DNA from: Adineta vaga | Taxonomy: Eukaryota; Rotifera | Direction of reading: 5' to 3' | Length of the DNA: 64,000 nt | NCBI GenBank assembly: GCA_021613535.1 | Contig: CP075495.1 | Location: forward strand, 558,001-622,000 | Shown: one piece after another, positions 55,275 to 64,000 of the stretch | How positions within the stretch are numbered: position 1 is the stretch's first letter | Layout: each line of letters begins with the position of its first letter | Notes under the pieces: model-generated | Told to the model about the DNA's origin: nothing | Database searches by the model: none | The model's input: the letters and a program-made list of their open reading frames with translations, nothing else | Program-made: the position numbers and the translations under genes

Positions 55275-56494
55275 ATGGTTGAGAATTTAAGACAGACAAA
55301 TATTCTTCTTTGCGGTTCTGCACGCGTCGGAAAAAGTACGTTAATCAATGCGATTTGTCAACGAAAACTAACGAAAACAAGTGAAAGTTTAAATTCCGTA
55401 ACGAAAACTGTTGATCGATATTCCTATGAATGTGGTGATGGTAAAACAACACATGAAACGATCATTTGGGATTCACCAGGAATCGAATCATGGAATGAAA
55501 ATGATGTTCGATCTTATATGTCATCGCTTATTGAACAAACACAACCATTATGTATGATCTATTGTGCATCGCCAGGTTCATTCGCAGTATTAGAACATGT
55601 CGCTTGGTTAGTATCGGAATGTTACAAGAAGAATATTTTCTGTGCTTTGGTTTGTACGAATATGTGGGCAGGAAGACATCGACAAGAAATTGTCAAAGAA
55701 TTTTGTCGATTGTTGAATAACGTTCATCCAACTGCAAATAGAATTGAAGAAGATGGAATTGTTTATTATGGTAATGTTGCTTTGGTAACAATGGTGAATA
55801 GCCAAGAATATGTAGATTTGGATTTTGATGTAAGAAAACCACCATCGGGAGTGGAAGAATTGATTTTTGGAATTGGAAAATGTTTGAAACGTGATTTAAT
55901 GTTTGCATGGTTTCGAAGTGTTTCTCAGAATACATCGTTTTGGACGAAGATGTCATCGAAATTGAGTAGTTTACTTCACATTCCAACTGATACTTTCAAT
56001 TCGTTGTATGAAGGTGCTTCGACTTTTATGGATTTTCTATTCGATATTGATAGTTATCAATCTGAATATGGACTGCCAATAATTTCCGATAGTTCAGAAG
56101 AAAATTCATATCATGATATGGAAATTATTGAAATGCCGAAAGAAATTCAGCAGAAAACATTAATATTTACATTTAAACATGAAAGTAAACGATTTTCTTT
56201 GTGGAAAATAATGTTTTATTTAAATAGATTTGTTTAGATTTAGAAGCAATGCAAGATCTTAGACATATTCTAGCAACTCTTGGTGCAAGTAGTTCTAAAA
56301 CTGAGAAAATACAAAAAGAATTTGAAGAAATATTTACAATAACTACTGAGTAAGTTAAATTTTGATTTGAAAATCATCATCTTGTTTGTTTTTCTCTATA
56401 TTTTAGATTTGATAATGTTGAACGTCTCAAAGCAATATTCAATCTATGTCAACTGACTTTTACTAATCAAATAACATGTTCCATTGAAAATTAA
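55275..56494 (+). CDS. AIG1/GIMAP-like GTPase 3 with helical tail
   Basis: Exons 55275..56184, 56238..56349, 56407..56494 (introns 53 and 57 nt), phases consistent, 369 residues. P-loop GSARVGKSTLINAI near 12-25; TSESLNSVTKTVDRY; G3 IWDSPGIESWNEN with Trp-Asp-Ser for Tyr-Asp-Thr; CMIYCASPGSFAVLEHVAWL; LVCTNMWAGRHRQ; GNVALVTMVNSQEY. The tail exons encode EAMQDLRHILATLGASSSKT and EFEEIFTITTEFDNVERLK, a helical extension without known domain. Stopping at the first in-frame stop (56237) would miss this tail, since that TAG is the splice acceptor. Confidence 0.87.
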
Positions 56495-56669
56495 GATATG
56501 AGTTTAGTTCAAATAAAACAGTAATTTTATATTTGATTATACAGATGTTATATATTTATTTAACATTGATAACATATTTTCGTTTCCACGTGAATATAAA
56601 TATAAAATGAAATACTATGTGTAGTAAATGCGAATACAATATAAATACTTGAAAGATTATTTTCTTGGG

Positions 56670-56852
56670 CTATGATCGAAGAAGATCTTTAGAAATTGTT
56701 CGTGTATAAAAGTAATCCATTTGATTAATAGCATTTGGAATTGTTGTTAAAAGAACCATAAAGATTCGTTCGGATTGTCGTTGTCGTTGAAGATTTGTCC
56801 ATGTTAATATGGAAAATATTGTTAGAATTAAACTATAAACTAAAAGACTCAT
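56670..56852 (-). pseudogene. Receptor fragment (helix 5-6 region)
   Basis: 60 codons reading MSLLVYSLILTIFSILTWTN, LQRQRQSERIFMVLLTTIPN and onward to SKDLLRS. The hydrophobic helix, Arg/Gln-rich loop and following helix resemble helices 5-6 of bdelloid orphan receptors. No flanking helices could be read, so it is probably a leftover fragment. Confidence 0.45.
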
Positions 56853-57560
56853 ATGTGCATCATAAACAAATTAGAACTCAGCAGGTATATTTTTAATCTT
56901 ATCAATGACAAGAACGTGTGACGCGTGTTTTATGTCATACAGTCCTTTCTAATGAATTTTGTTTTACTTGAGAATATTATTCATTATTTGCTAGTCTTCA
57001 CTGGTTCGATTCCATAAATGTGAAATTAGTTGCGTAGCTATAACAATTTATTCATATATTCAGAAAGTATCACATAGAGAGCACAGCAAGAGATGTTAAC
57101 AGTTCATAGAAGTAAATAAAAAGAAAATATTTAAACAAAAAACAAGAGTAAGAGGAAAGAGAAAAGATTCCGGAAAACTCTTGACGAGTTGAATTTTATA
57201 GTTTAGAACAAAAGAGTGACGAGAAATCGAAATTAACAACTCTTTCTTAATAACTAATACAAAAACCTATGTCATTCCAACTTTATTTCATTATATTAAA
57301 CTTGACACTCTTGAATAATACTTTCTCATCAATTAAATCTTCTAATTAAAATCTTTTATCTAATCATTTAATAATATCTTTAAAACGAAATAAACGATTA
57401 TTAGTTAATATATCACGTTTCTCTTTTAAAAAAGAATATGCGTTGCTAACCTACACCATCCGTAATTTGATACTTATAAATTCATTACAAATAAGAAAAG
57501 AAAAAAAAGTAATTATTTCTAATGTTTTATTTTATTTAAACAAAAACTTTTCTATCTGAA
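56853..57560. other. Intergenic
   Basis: No gene. A GGTTCGATTCC word at 57002 lacks a matching D-arm and acceptor stem, so it is not a tRNA. Confidence 0.5.
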
Positions 57561-58472
57561 ATGAATGCAACTAATATTGATATCTCCGAACCATCACTTT
57601 CTCGTTCAATCAAATTCTATCTCTTTCTTTCCTTAGAAATTCCTTCTGTATTTCTTTCGATTTATATTCTCTATAAAATGTTTTCTAATCGAAAATTTTC
57701 TCAACGAATAAATAATCATTCAATCATTGGACTTATTCTTCTTTCTTTTATTGAAACAACAACTGAATTACCAATTGCACTCGATTATCTTCGTCTTGGT
57801 TATATTCAAATTCAAACCAATCGATTTTGTTTATTTTGGATTTGGTATAATTTTTCACTTCAAACAACCAATCTTTCTCTGATGTTATGGACATCAATCG
57901 AACGACATATATTTATATTTCATTCGAATGTATTTCGAACTCAACGAGGTAAATGGAAATATCATTATATTCCATTAATAATTTCTATTATTTATATTCC
58001 TATATTTTATTTTCTTTGTATTTTTGTTTATCAATGTGAAAATGATTTTAATTATTTTATATTACTTTGTGGAACCGTTTGTTATAATAATATTCGATGG
58101 TTATCAACATTTGATTGGTTAACAAATATGTTAATACCATCGATATTAATTCCTTTGTTAACTTTTATTTTATTAATTCGATTTTTAATTCAAAAGAAAA
58201 AAATGAAACAAACATTCAAATGGCATTTAACAAGAAAATTAATTATACAATTTATGATTATTTCAATACTTTATTTAACATTTTGGACACCGTTGGGTTT
58301 AATTTCATTAATTCGAATTTATTTTTTACCAACATTTCTTGATCAATTGACTTTTTATTATTTATATTATACACCATATCTTGTTCAACTTCTTATGCCA
58401 TTTGTATGTTTTGTTTGTTTACCAGAAATTTGGCCAAAAAAGAACAATAAAATTTATCCTATTGAAAACTGA
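57561..58472 (+). CDS. Seven-transmembrane receptor, divergent bdelloid type
   Basis: 303 residues, one exon, seven hydrophobic segments. N-terminal sequons NATN and NIDIS mark an extracellular start. Helix 3 ends MLWTSIERHIFIFH, with ERH at the DRY position; TQRGKWKYHYIPLI is the second intracellular loop; loop 2 carries Cys residues (VYQCENDF, LLCGTVCYNN); helix 6 ILYLTFWTPLGLISLI; helix 7 YTPYLVQLLMPFVCFVCLPE where NPxxY is expected. Plasma-membrane orphan receptor; ligand unknown. Confidence 0.85.
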   Translation: MNATNIDISEPSLSRSIKFYLFLSLEIPSVFLSIYILYKMFSNRKFSQRINNHSIIGLILLSFIETTTELPIALDYLRLGYIQIQTNRFCLFWIWYNFSLQTTNLSLMLWTSIERHIFIFHSNVFRTQRGKWKYHYIPLIISIIYIPIFYFLCIFVYQCENDFNYFILLCGTVCYNNIRWLSTFDWLTNMLIPSILIPLLTFILLIRFLIQKKKMKQTFKWHLTRKLIIQFMIISILYLTFWTPLGLISLIRIYFLPTFLDQLTFYYLYYTPYLVQLLMPFVCFVCLPEIWPKKNNKIYPIEN

Positions 58473-58833
58473 GGATAGCAGCAATATTATTCATTCGATT
58501 TCTTATTGCTGATCAACAATAAATGACATTGCAGTGATAATGAAAGGCTTTTATTTAAATTTTGTTATATAATACATATTTCTTTTCTAAGTATATAGAT
58601 TTTTAAAGAAACTCGAGCAGATAGATAATGGAAAAACGAACATTTTTACAGTTTAGAAGAAAAATGTGACTCACTTACTATAAGACACGCAGAATGTATA
58701 ATGTTATTTGCCAACTGGGAAAAGAAGCATAGAGAAAAGGATTTTTTCCCACTCTGAACAATAGATATTCTGATATAAAAAATCAGATTTAAAAGAATAA
58801 AGAATTGCGTTTTACCTGAAATATACACAGTAA
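58473..58833. other. Intergenic
   Basis: 360-nt spacer, no feature seen. Confidence 0.5.
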
Positions 58834-60811
58834 ATGAATAACTCAAGTTCAGCTTTATCAACAACAGAAGAACCGACTAAATGTAAGAAGGACATCGCCA
58901 AAGATACAATTGATTCAATGCGTATTAGAAAGAGTACATCACGAACTTCAGTAGCAACTATTGATTGGGAGATCGAAACATCAAGTTCTGCTATTGATTT
59001 GGATATTGAAAATCTTGATAAACAATTTCAACAATTATCTCTGGAGTATAGAAATAATAGGAAAGCGCTACGAAATGATCCAAATAATAAAGAAATACGC
59101 AAGGCAATTGATACAACATTAGAAAATCTATCACAGATCCAAATGTGGACATCTTTGATGAAAACAGAAGAAGGTTTTGCCATTGTAAAAGAAGCCATGT
59201 TAAAACAACGGCAATATGAAATTGATGAAGCACTTAAATTAACAAAAGTTCAATCAGCTGTGGATATTTGTTTCTTAATGGATTGTACAGGTAGTATGAC
59301 AAGATATATCGATATAACTAGGACACAAATCTGTCAACTGACTAATACAATTGGTAAACTATATTCAACAACACCTCGACTATCATTTGTTGGATATAGT
59401 GATATTGATGAAATGATTGAAAAACTCGATTTCACTGATGATGTCAATACATTTAAAGCATTCCTAGATAAAGTACGAGCAACTGGTGGCGATGACGCAT
59501 GTGAAGATGTCTTCAGTAAGAATACAGATTTTTTTATAGATATTTTTCATATTATTCTCAATTCTATTTCAATTAGGTGGATTAGAAATCATTCCAACAC
59601 TTTCATGGGCGTGAGTATCATGAATACGAAGATTTATCGAACGACAAATATCCCAAAGGTGATCCAAAAACTCGTGAACTTTCAAAATTATTATTGGATA
59701 TTAAACGATTAAAAGTCACATATTGTACAATTCAATTGAATTTACTTTTGTGTGTGGAACAATACCAGAACTTCATGTAGAAAATCCAGCAGCTATGATA
59801 AATCGAGTTTGCCAGGAGACAAGCGCTATCATCATGAGTAGTATCGAATCAACGATGTCTTCTTTCCGTACGACAAATAAACAGATAAAACCGTATACAA
59901 TCGTGTGTAAAGAACCTGATTGGAACACAATAAAAACAGTTGACGTGCATACTATTGAAGTTATTCCACCTTTGACAATGGATCATCTATTTCGTCCTCT
60001 CTTTACCGGAACGGGTAGTGGTAGAATGAAAATTGCACCTCATCCTTTTGCACAAGGTTCGCTACGTTTTGCTTTCTATGGTCAATTTGGCAGTGATGAC
60101 TATGAGATGATGAATGTTGTCTTCAAAGAGTTTAGTAGTGCTACACCCAATGCTAATCGATTACAAGTGTACCAAGAACATCTTGAGATACAAGCTATTG
60201 CAAAATTTTTGGCTGAACGATTCAATGATGAAATAACGCGCATCTTTCGAAATCCAAGAACAGTTGTATATGCTGATGCTGATCTTGTTCAACTAAAAAC
60301 TGATGAATCGAAAATTTATCAAGTAGAAGCACGTATGCATCAAGATTGGCATAAATGGAACAATAATAGCGGGGGAGTAGCTGCTACGAATTATTCTACA
60401 ATCTTACAAGCATTTTCACACTGGAATCATCATATCACTGCCGGCCGTCTAATGATCGTAGATTTACAAGGTGTAAAGGCTGAGAATGCCTATTTACTCA
60501 CGGATCCAGCCATACATTGTGATAATTTATTACGATTTAAAGACACACGAATAAATTTGGGAGTAAAAGGAATGCGTGAATTTTTTCGCACACATATATG
60601 TAGTGAAATATGTACTTTACTGGAACTGCCGCGATCACAAACGCAATCATTGCCACCTCGAAGTATTCCTGTTGACTTATCCGAAGGATTTTTCATGTTA
60701 GAATCAATCGATGAATTACAAGAGAACGCAACTGAATGCAAAACACACGTAGAAAATTTAAATGATGTTTCTGATACAAAGACATTTCATTGGTCTAAAA
60801 CAGACGAATAA
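58834..60811 (+). pseudogene. VWA + alpha-kinase (VwkA-like) gene with two lesions in the VWA domain
   Basis: Exon 58834..59515, intron 59516..59576 (61 nt), then exon text to 60811. N-terminus with a helical region; VWA domain with MIDAS loop DICFLMDCTGSMTRYIDITR. After DVF.GLE at about 59588, the strand carrying the usual HIxDxPCHG element is missing and the frame changes to FHGREYHEYEDLSNDKYPKG to TYCTIQLN (59601-59738), then changes again to FTFVCGTIPELHVENPAAMI. The kinase domain, about 60025-60660, is complete: GSLRFAFYGQ, VVFKEF (ATP lysine), YQVEARMHQDWHKWNNNSGG, MIVDLQGV, YLLTDPAIHC, NLGVKGMREFF. Alpha-kinases of this class phosphorylate Thr in helical substrates. The locus is broken unless the assembly is wrong here; the kinase part alone remains open from 59723. 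Confidence 0.8.
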
Positions 60812-60869
60812 TTAAATCGACTTTATTTTTTCAGAAAAAGATAAATGATATTAAAGCATAATGTTTTTT

Positions 60870-62807
60870 TCATGGATTTGATAGAGATGGTGTGTCTTTA
60901 TAAAGAAATCTTTGAATAATAGGAGGTTTAGGTTTTTCATATCGTCGTTTTTTTCGTCGAATTCGTTCTAATTCACCACGTACTGGATCAATACCAAAGC
61001 AATATTTCATAATATCCATTGTAATAATAAAAATAATGATACTTGATATTCCTACAATCGCAATAGAAGCAAAAGATTTTGAAACTACTTGATGAGTAAT
61101 TAACGCTGTTGATTTAATTTCACAATGACGACCAGAATAACTTTCTCCCAGACATTCACATTGATAATCACCTAATAACGATCGACATACACCTTCATTT
61201 TCACATGTGACATTTTCATCACAATAATTGATCATTGTTTCACAATACAAGCCTGTCCAATTCATTGCACATGTACAATTAAATGTTGTATTATTCAATA
61301 CATTACATATACCATTATTCCAACATCTATTTGGTGGACATGGTCGATGATCGTATTGGCATTGTGTTCCATTAAAACCAGGTGAACAATGACAAATATA
61401 AGTTGTATTTGTATTTTCACAAGTTGAATTATTTTGACAAAGATTTGGAACATCACAAGGTGTTGAAGAAATATTACAATGAATACCAATCATTGTATAA
61501 TTTGAACAAATCGGTGCAATAAATGAAAGTGAAGAGGGTGTTGTTACTATAAAGAGAAGAAGAGACAAATATTAGTTTGATTTTTCAAGTAAAACTCAAT
61601 GTTACCTTCATCACTAGTGGTTGGAGCAATCGAAGTCAATTTCGTTGCTGTTGAAATGATAATATTTGATGTAGAAGTTGTTTGTGGTAGTTGTGTTGTT
61701 GTCAATTCATCTATATAGTGATTGCTTAGTAGATCTTGCTAATCAAATTTTTCATTGGAAACTTTAACAAATAGATACCTACCACAAGAATTTGTTGTAA
61801 GAATGAATTTTAAAACACGATCCTGAATCTGTCGATCAGCTATATAAATATTTCCATGGCTATCAAAACTAAGCGTCTCTGGAGCCTGTGGCATCGTGTT
61901 CCCAAAGCTGCTTGTAACGCTAGAATATCTGCCTACGACACTAAATCTATCAAATTTAAATTGAACAACCCGATATCCATTCGTATCCACAATGTAAAGA
62001 TGCTCATCAGCATCAAGTATTATTCCAGTTGGACAATCTAGTGTAACACCTGATGATAGTCCCTGTTCAGCTATTATTGTGCCATTCGGTGATCCCACCT
62101 CAAAAAATTGTATTCTATCATTACCACATTCAGACACATACAATCGAAAAGTAATGGTAACAAAAATCCCACACGGACCATAAAGCATGTTGGATGATGA
62201 TCCAAATGAACCAGTGCCGGCAACTGTGGCAACTGTACTTGTCATATTATTTAACGATTTTGCCAACACCCGGTGCTTATCCGTTATAGAACAATATAAA
62301 GTATTGTTGATATCGATGAAAAGTCCGGCACAGCGTCCAGTATTATTCATGACAATCGTAGTACTACTTGGACTTATCGTTTTCTTTTCTATTCGAAAAG
62401 GATTGTTTAGATCAACAAAGATATCATTCATATCGTTGATGAAAAGAGCGTATGGTTCATCAGAATAAGTAATAAGTGATGTTTTTAAATTATATGAATT
62501 TGTAGTCAACCACACATCTATTCGCTCATCCTTTTGTTCACTTACATAGATAGTATTATTAGTACTGATGAATAGACTATTAACACGATGATTACCGCCA
62601 TTATACTTAATAATATCTATAGGAGATGGATTCCATGTAGCATTTGGACAAAGTTTCGGTTGATTGTATGAAATCGCTAAATAGGAAGAAAACAAATATG
62701 AATTATTTCTCGTAAATGATTTTCATACAGAGAGAATGTGTTGTAATTCCATTGAAAGTAAATACTATAACGATCAATAACATATTTGATACATTATCAT
62801 TTGACAT
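60870..62807 (-). CDS. NHL-repeat and EGF-like transmembrane receptor
   Basis: Four exons, complement(60870..61546, 61606..61724, 61779..62676, 62729..62807), introns 52-59 nt, all phases consistent, 590 residues. Start MSNDNVSNMLLIVIVFTFNG is a signal peptide. Then NHL propeller strands (VNSLFISTNNTIYVSEQKDE, GPCGIFVTITFRLYVSECGN, CPTGIILDADEHLYIVDTNG, PETLSFDSHGNIYIADRQ), a Thr/Ser-rich stalk, three to four EGF-like repeats (NLCQNNSTCENTNTTYICHC, RCWNNGICNVLNNTTFNCTC, CENEGVCRSLLGDYQCEC), one transmembrane helix IAIVGISSIIIFIITMDI, and a basic cytosolic tail with RRKKRRYEKP. Many sequons. Cell-surface adhesion or ligand-binding protein; ligand unknown. Confidence 0.92.
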
Positions 62808-63111
62808 GACGATCGAGTAACTCTCCTTTTTATGTCAAATAAATTTTTGTAGAAAGTAATTCTTTTTTTTATGATTTACATTTTTTATAGAAAATTAAAT
62901 AGAAACAATGTTCCTTTCTCTGTTTCAGCTTTTTATTTATTTGTCTACTTCTAGTTCTTGAAAAGTCAGATATTTAAATAAACAAATAAAACTTTGTTCC
63001 ATAAAAAAAAGTCATAATCATGATTTAAGATTGAATAAACATAACGTTCTCATTTTTATTTTATTTAAAAAAATAATAATTAAAAATTTGTTATTGAAGA
63101 TTACAAAAGTT
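62808..63111. other. Intergenic
   Basis: About 300 AT-rich nt between the NHL-EGF start and the 3' end of the PARP-like gene; no feature. Confidence 0.5.
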
Positions 63112-64000
63112 TTAAACTTGAAAAAGACATCCACGATAAACACGATCTTCAACATAATCTTCGACATAATTTCCTGATGGTAACGGATCATTATTCTTTT
63201 GTTTTAAAAGTTCTAAATTTGGATCTTGATTAACTACAATAATCCATGAAAGAATTTGCCTTTTACTTTTTACACAAAATTCATCAGCACCGAATGGATG
63301 TTCATAATAGATCGTATCATATCCTTCAACAGTCTTCCATAGAGTTGGATCAGTAATACGTTTTGTCTTTCCTAAGTCAACTCGAGCACATATATACGCA
63401 CCGAATTGATTTGCTTTGAATTCTGTATGATTAAGTGACGTAGCGAAATAAACTCCTGGTCCAATCCAACCTTTCGGTGATGGTTCGAAATTGTTTTTAG
63501 CGATCATCGATGCAAATTTATGACTTGTTTGATGAAAACCAATTACTATTTGACCATCTTGAGTTTTTTCCGGTGAATATTTTGTATTACCAGAATGATA
63601 CATAATTACATGATAAAGATCTCGTGATGAACAATTCTCTCCATGACTACATCGTGAACTTTGCCAATAACTTGTTTGTTGATCATTTGTTATTGAAAGT
63701 GGTAAAAAACGTAAATGATGATCATCATATTTTACTTTTTCTTTAGCTGGTCGATCAGGTCGATAATAAAACCATAGACGATAATAATGTAAATATTCTA
63801 CTAACAACAATATCAATGCAGGAACTAATGTAAATCCAGCAAGTATTGAATAACCTAATCCAATTGGACTATATCGATTAGCACAAACACAAGAGAGAAT
63901 AAATGCAATAAAGCGCATAATTTCAAATAGAATTAAGATTAATAAACGTGTTAATAGAACAAGATGAGGATGTTGAAGATAACATTCACAACGAATACAT
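63112..64000 (-). CDS. Membrane protein with C-terminal PARP-like domain, 5' partial
   Basis: Open to the right edge of the window; the frame continues upstream of the Met at 63918 (CECYLQHPHLVLLTRLLIL), so the start is outside. N-terminal part has hydrophobic helices LLILILFEIMRFIAFIL and GYSILAGFTLVPALILLLVE. The C-terminal part resembles the PARP catalytic fold: VIGFHQTSHKFASMIAKNNF with the donor-loop His, WIGPGVYFATS with the Tyr, and FGADEFCVKSKRQILSWIIV where the Glu-bearing strand is expected, giving a plausible H-Y-E triad. Predicted to transfer ADP-ribose near a membrane. It is unrelated in sequence to the arginine ART at 30 kb. Confidence 0.78.
   Translation of the reverse strand, partial: CIRCECYLQHPHLVLLTRLLILILFEIMRFIAFILSCVCANRYSPIGLGYSILAGFTLVPALILLLVEYLHYYRLWFYYRPDRPAKEKVKYDDHHLRFLPLSITNDQQTSYWQSSRCSHGENCSSRDLYHVIMYHSGNTKYSPEKTQDGQIVIGFHQTSHKFASMIAKNNFEPSPKGWIGPGVYFATSLNHTEFKANQFGAYICARVDLGKTKRITDPTLWKTVEGYDTIYYEHPFGADEFCVKSKRQILSWIIVVNQDPNLELLKQKNNDPLPSGNYVEDYVEDRVYRGCLFQV

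Noticed and set aside
57002-57012. GGTTCGATTCC, a tRNA B-box-like word
   Set aside because: No matching acceptor stem, D-arm or anticodon arm upstream.

Overview
The window reads as nuclear DNA of a bdelloid rotifer (Adineta/Rotaria type). It is AT-rich, its genes are split by very short GT-AG introns (about 35-75 nt), and its gene content is bdelloid-like: FG-GAP repeat proteins, divergent seven-helix receptors, F-box proteins, arginine ADP-ribosyltransferase (ART) proteins with receiver-like modules, NHL/EGF receptors, and many decayed duplicates. I see no rRNA, convincing tRNA, CRISPR array or bacterial operon signals. The species call is inference from gene families and introns.

Layout. 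0-8 kb: an FG-GAP protein entering from the left edge with one frameshift, an intact two-exon DEG/ENaC channel, and a relic of the Tudor gene that lies at 48 kb. 8.5-13.8 kb: a catalytically degenerate ART protein, a companion receiver-like gene, a receptor and a three-exon NmrA-like gene. 13.8-23 kb: poorly coding DNA with an F-box pseudogene, gene debris, a recently broken DUF3445 gene and a small membrane ORF. 23-33.3 kb: an F-box gene, a decayed multi-exon gene, a MITE-like element, a second copy of the NmrA gene that lost its last ten residues, an apparently intact membrane-anchored ART, and a shattered receiver-module pseudogene. 33.5-41.7 kb: a large RING plus PARP-like protein set between two unequal copies of a duplicated block (RING fragment, Ly6-like gene, 3' end of the RING-PARP gene), then a 318-bp palindrome beside a truncated F-box gene. 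42.7-47.2 kb: a Ly6-like gene with its pseudogene, a small secreted protein and a receptor. 47.6-56.5 kb: a compact same-strand block holding a Tudor-domain gene, two methyltransferase paralogues and three GTPase paralogues. 56.7-64 kb: a receptor relic, a receptor, a VWA/alpha-kinase gene with two lesions in the VWA domain, an NHL-EGF transmembrane receptor, and a PARP-like membrane protein leaving at the right edge.

The most interesting part is 47.6-56.5 kb. Tudor, methyltransferase 1 and methyltransferase 2 are separated by 35 and 53 nt, and the three GTPases by 23 and 43 nt. Splice-acceptor-like sequence sits directly before the downstream starts, as expected for bdelloid operons resolved by spliced-leader trans-splicing. 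A second theme is turnover: at least ten genes or gene copies are visibly broken, several by small tandem duplications or deletions, and telomere-like TGTGGG tracts sit near some junctions.
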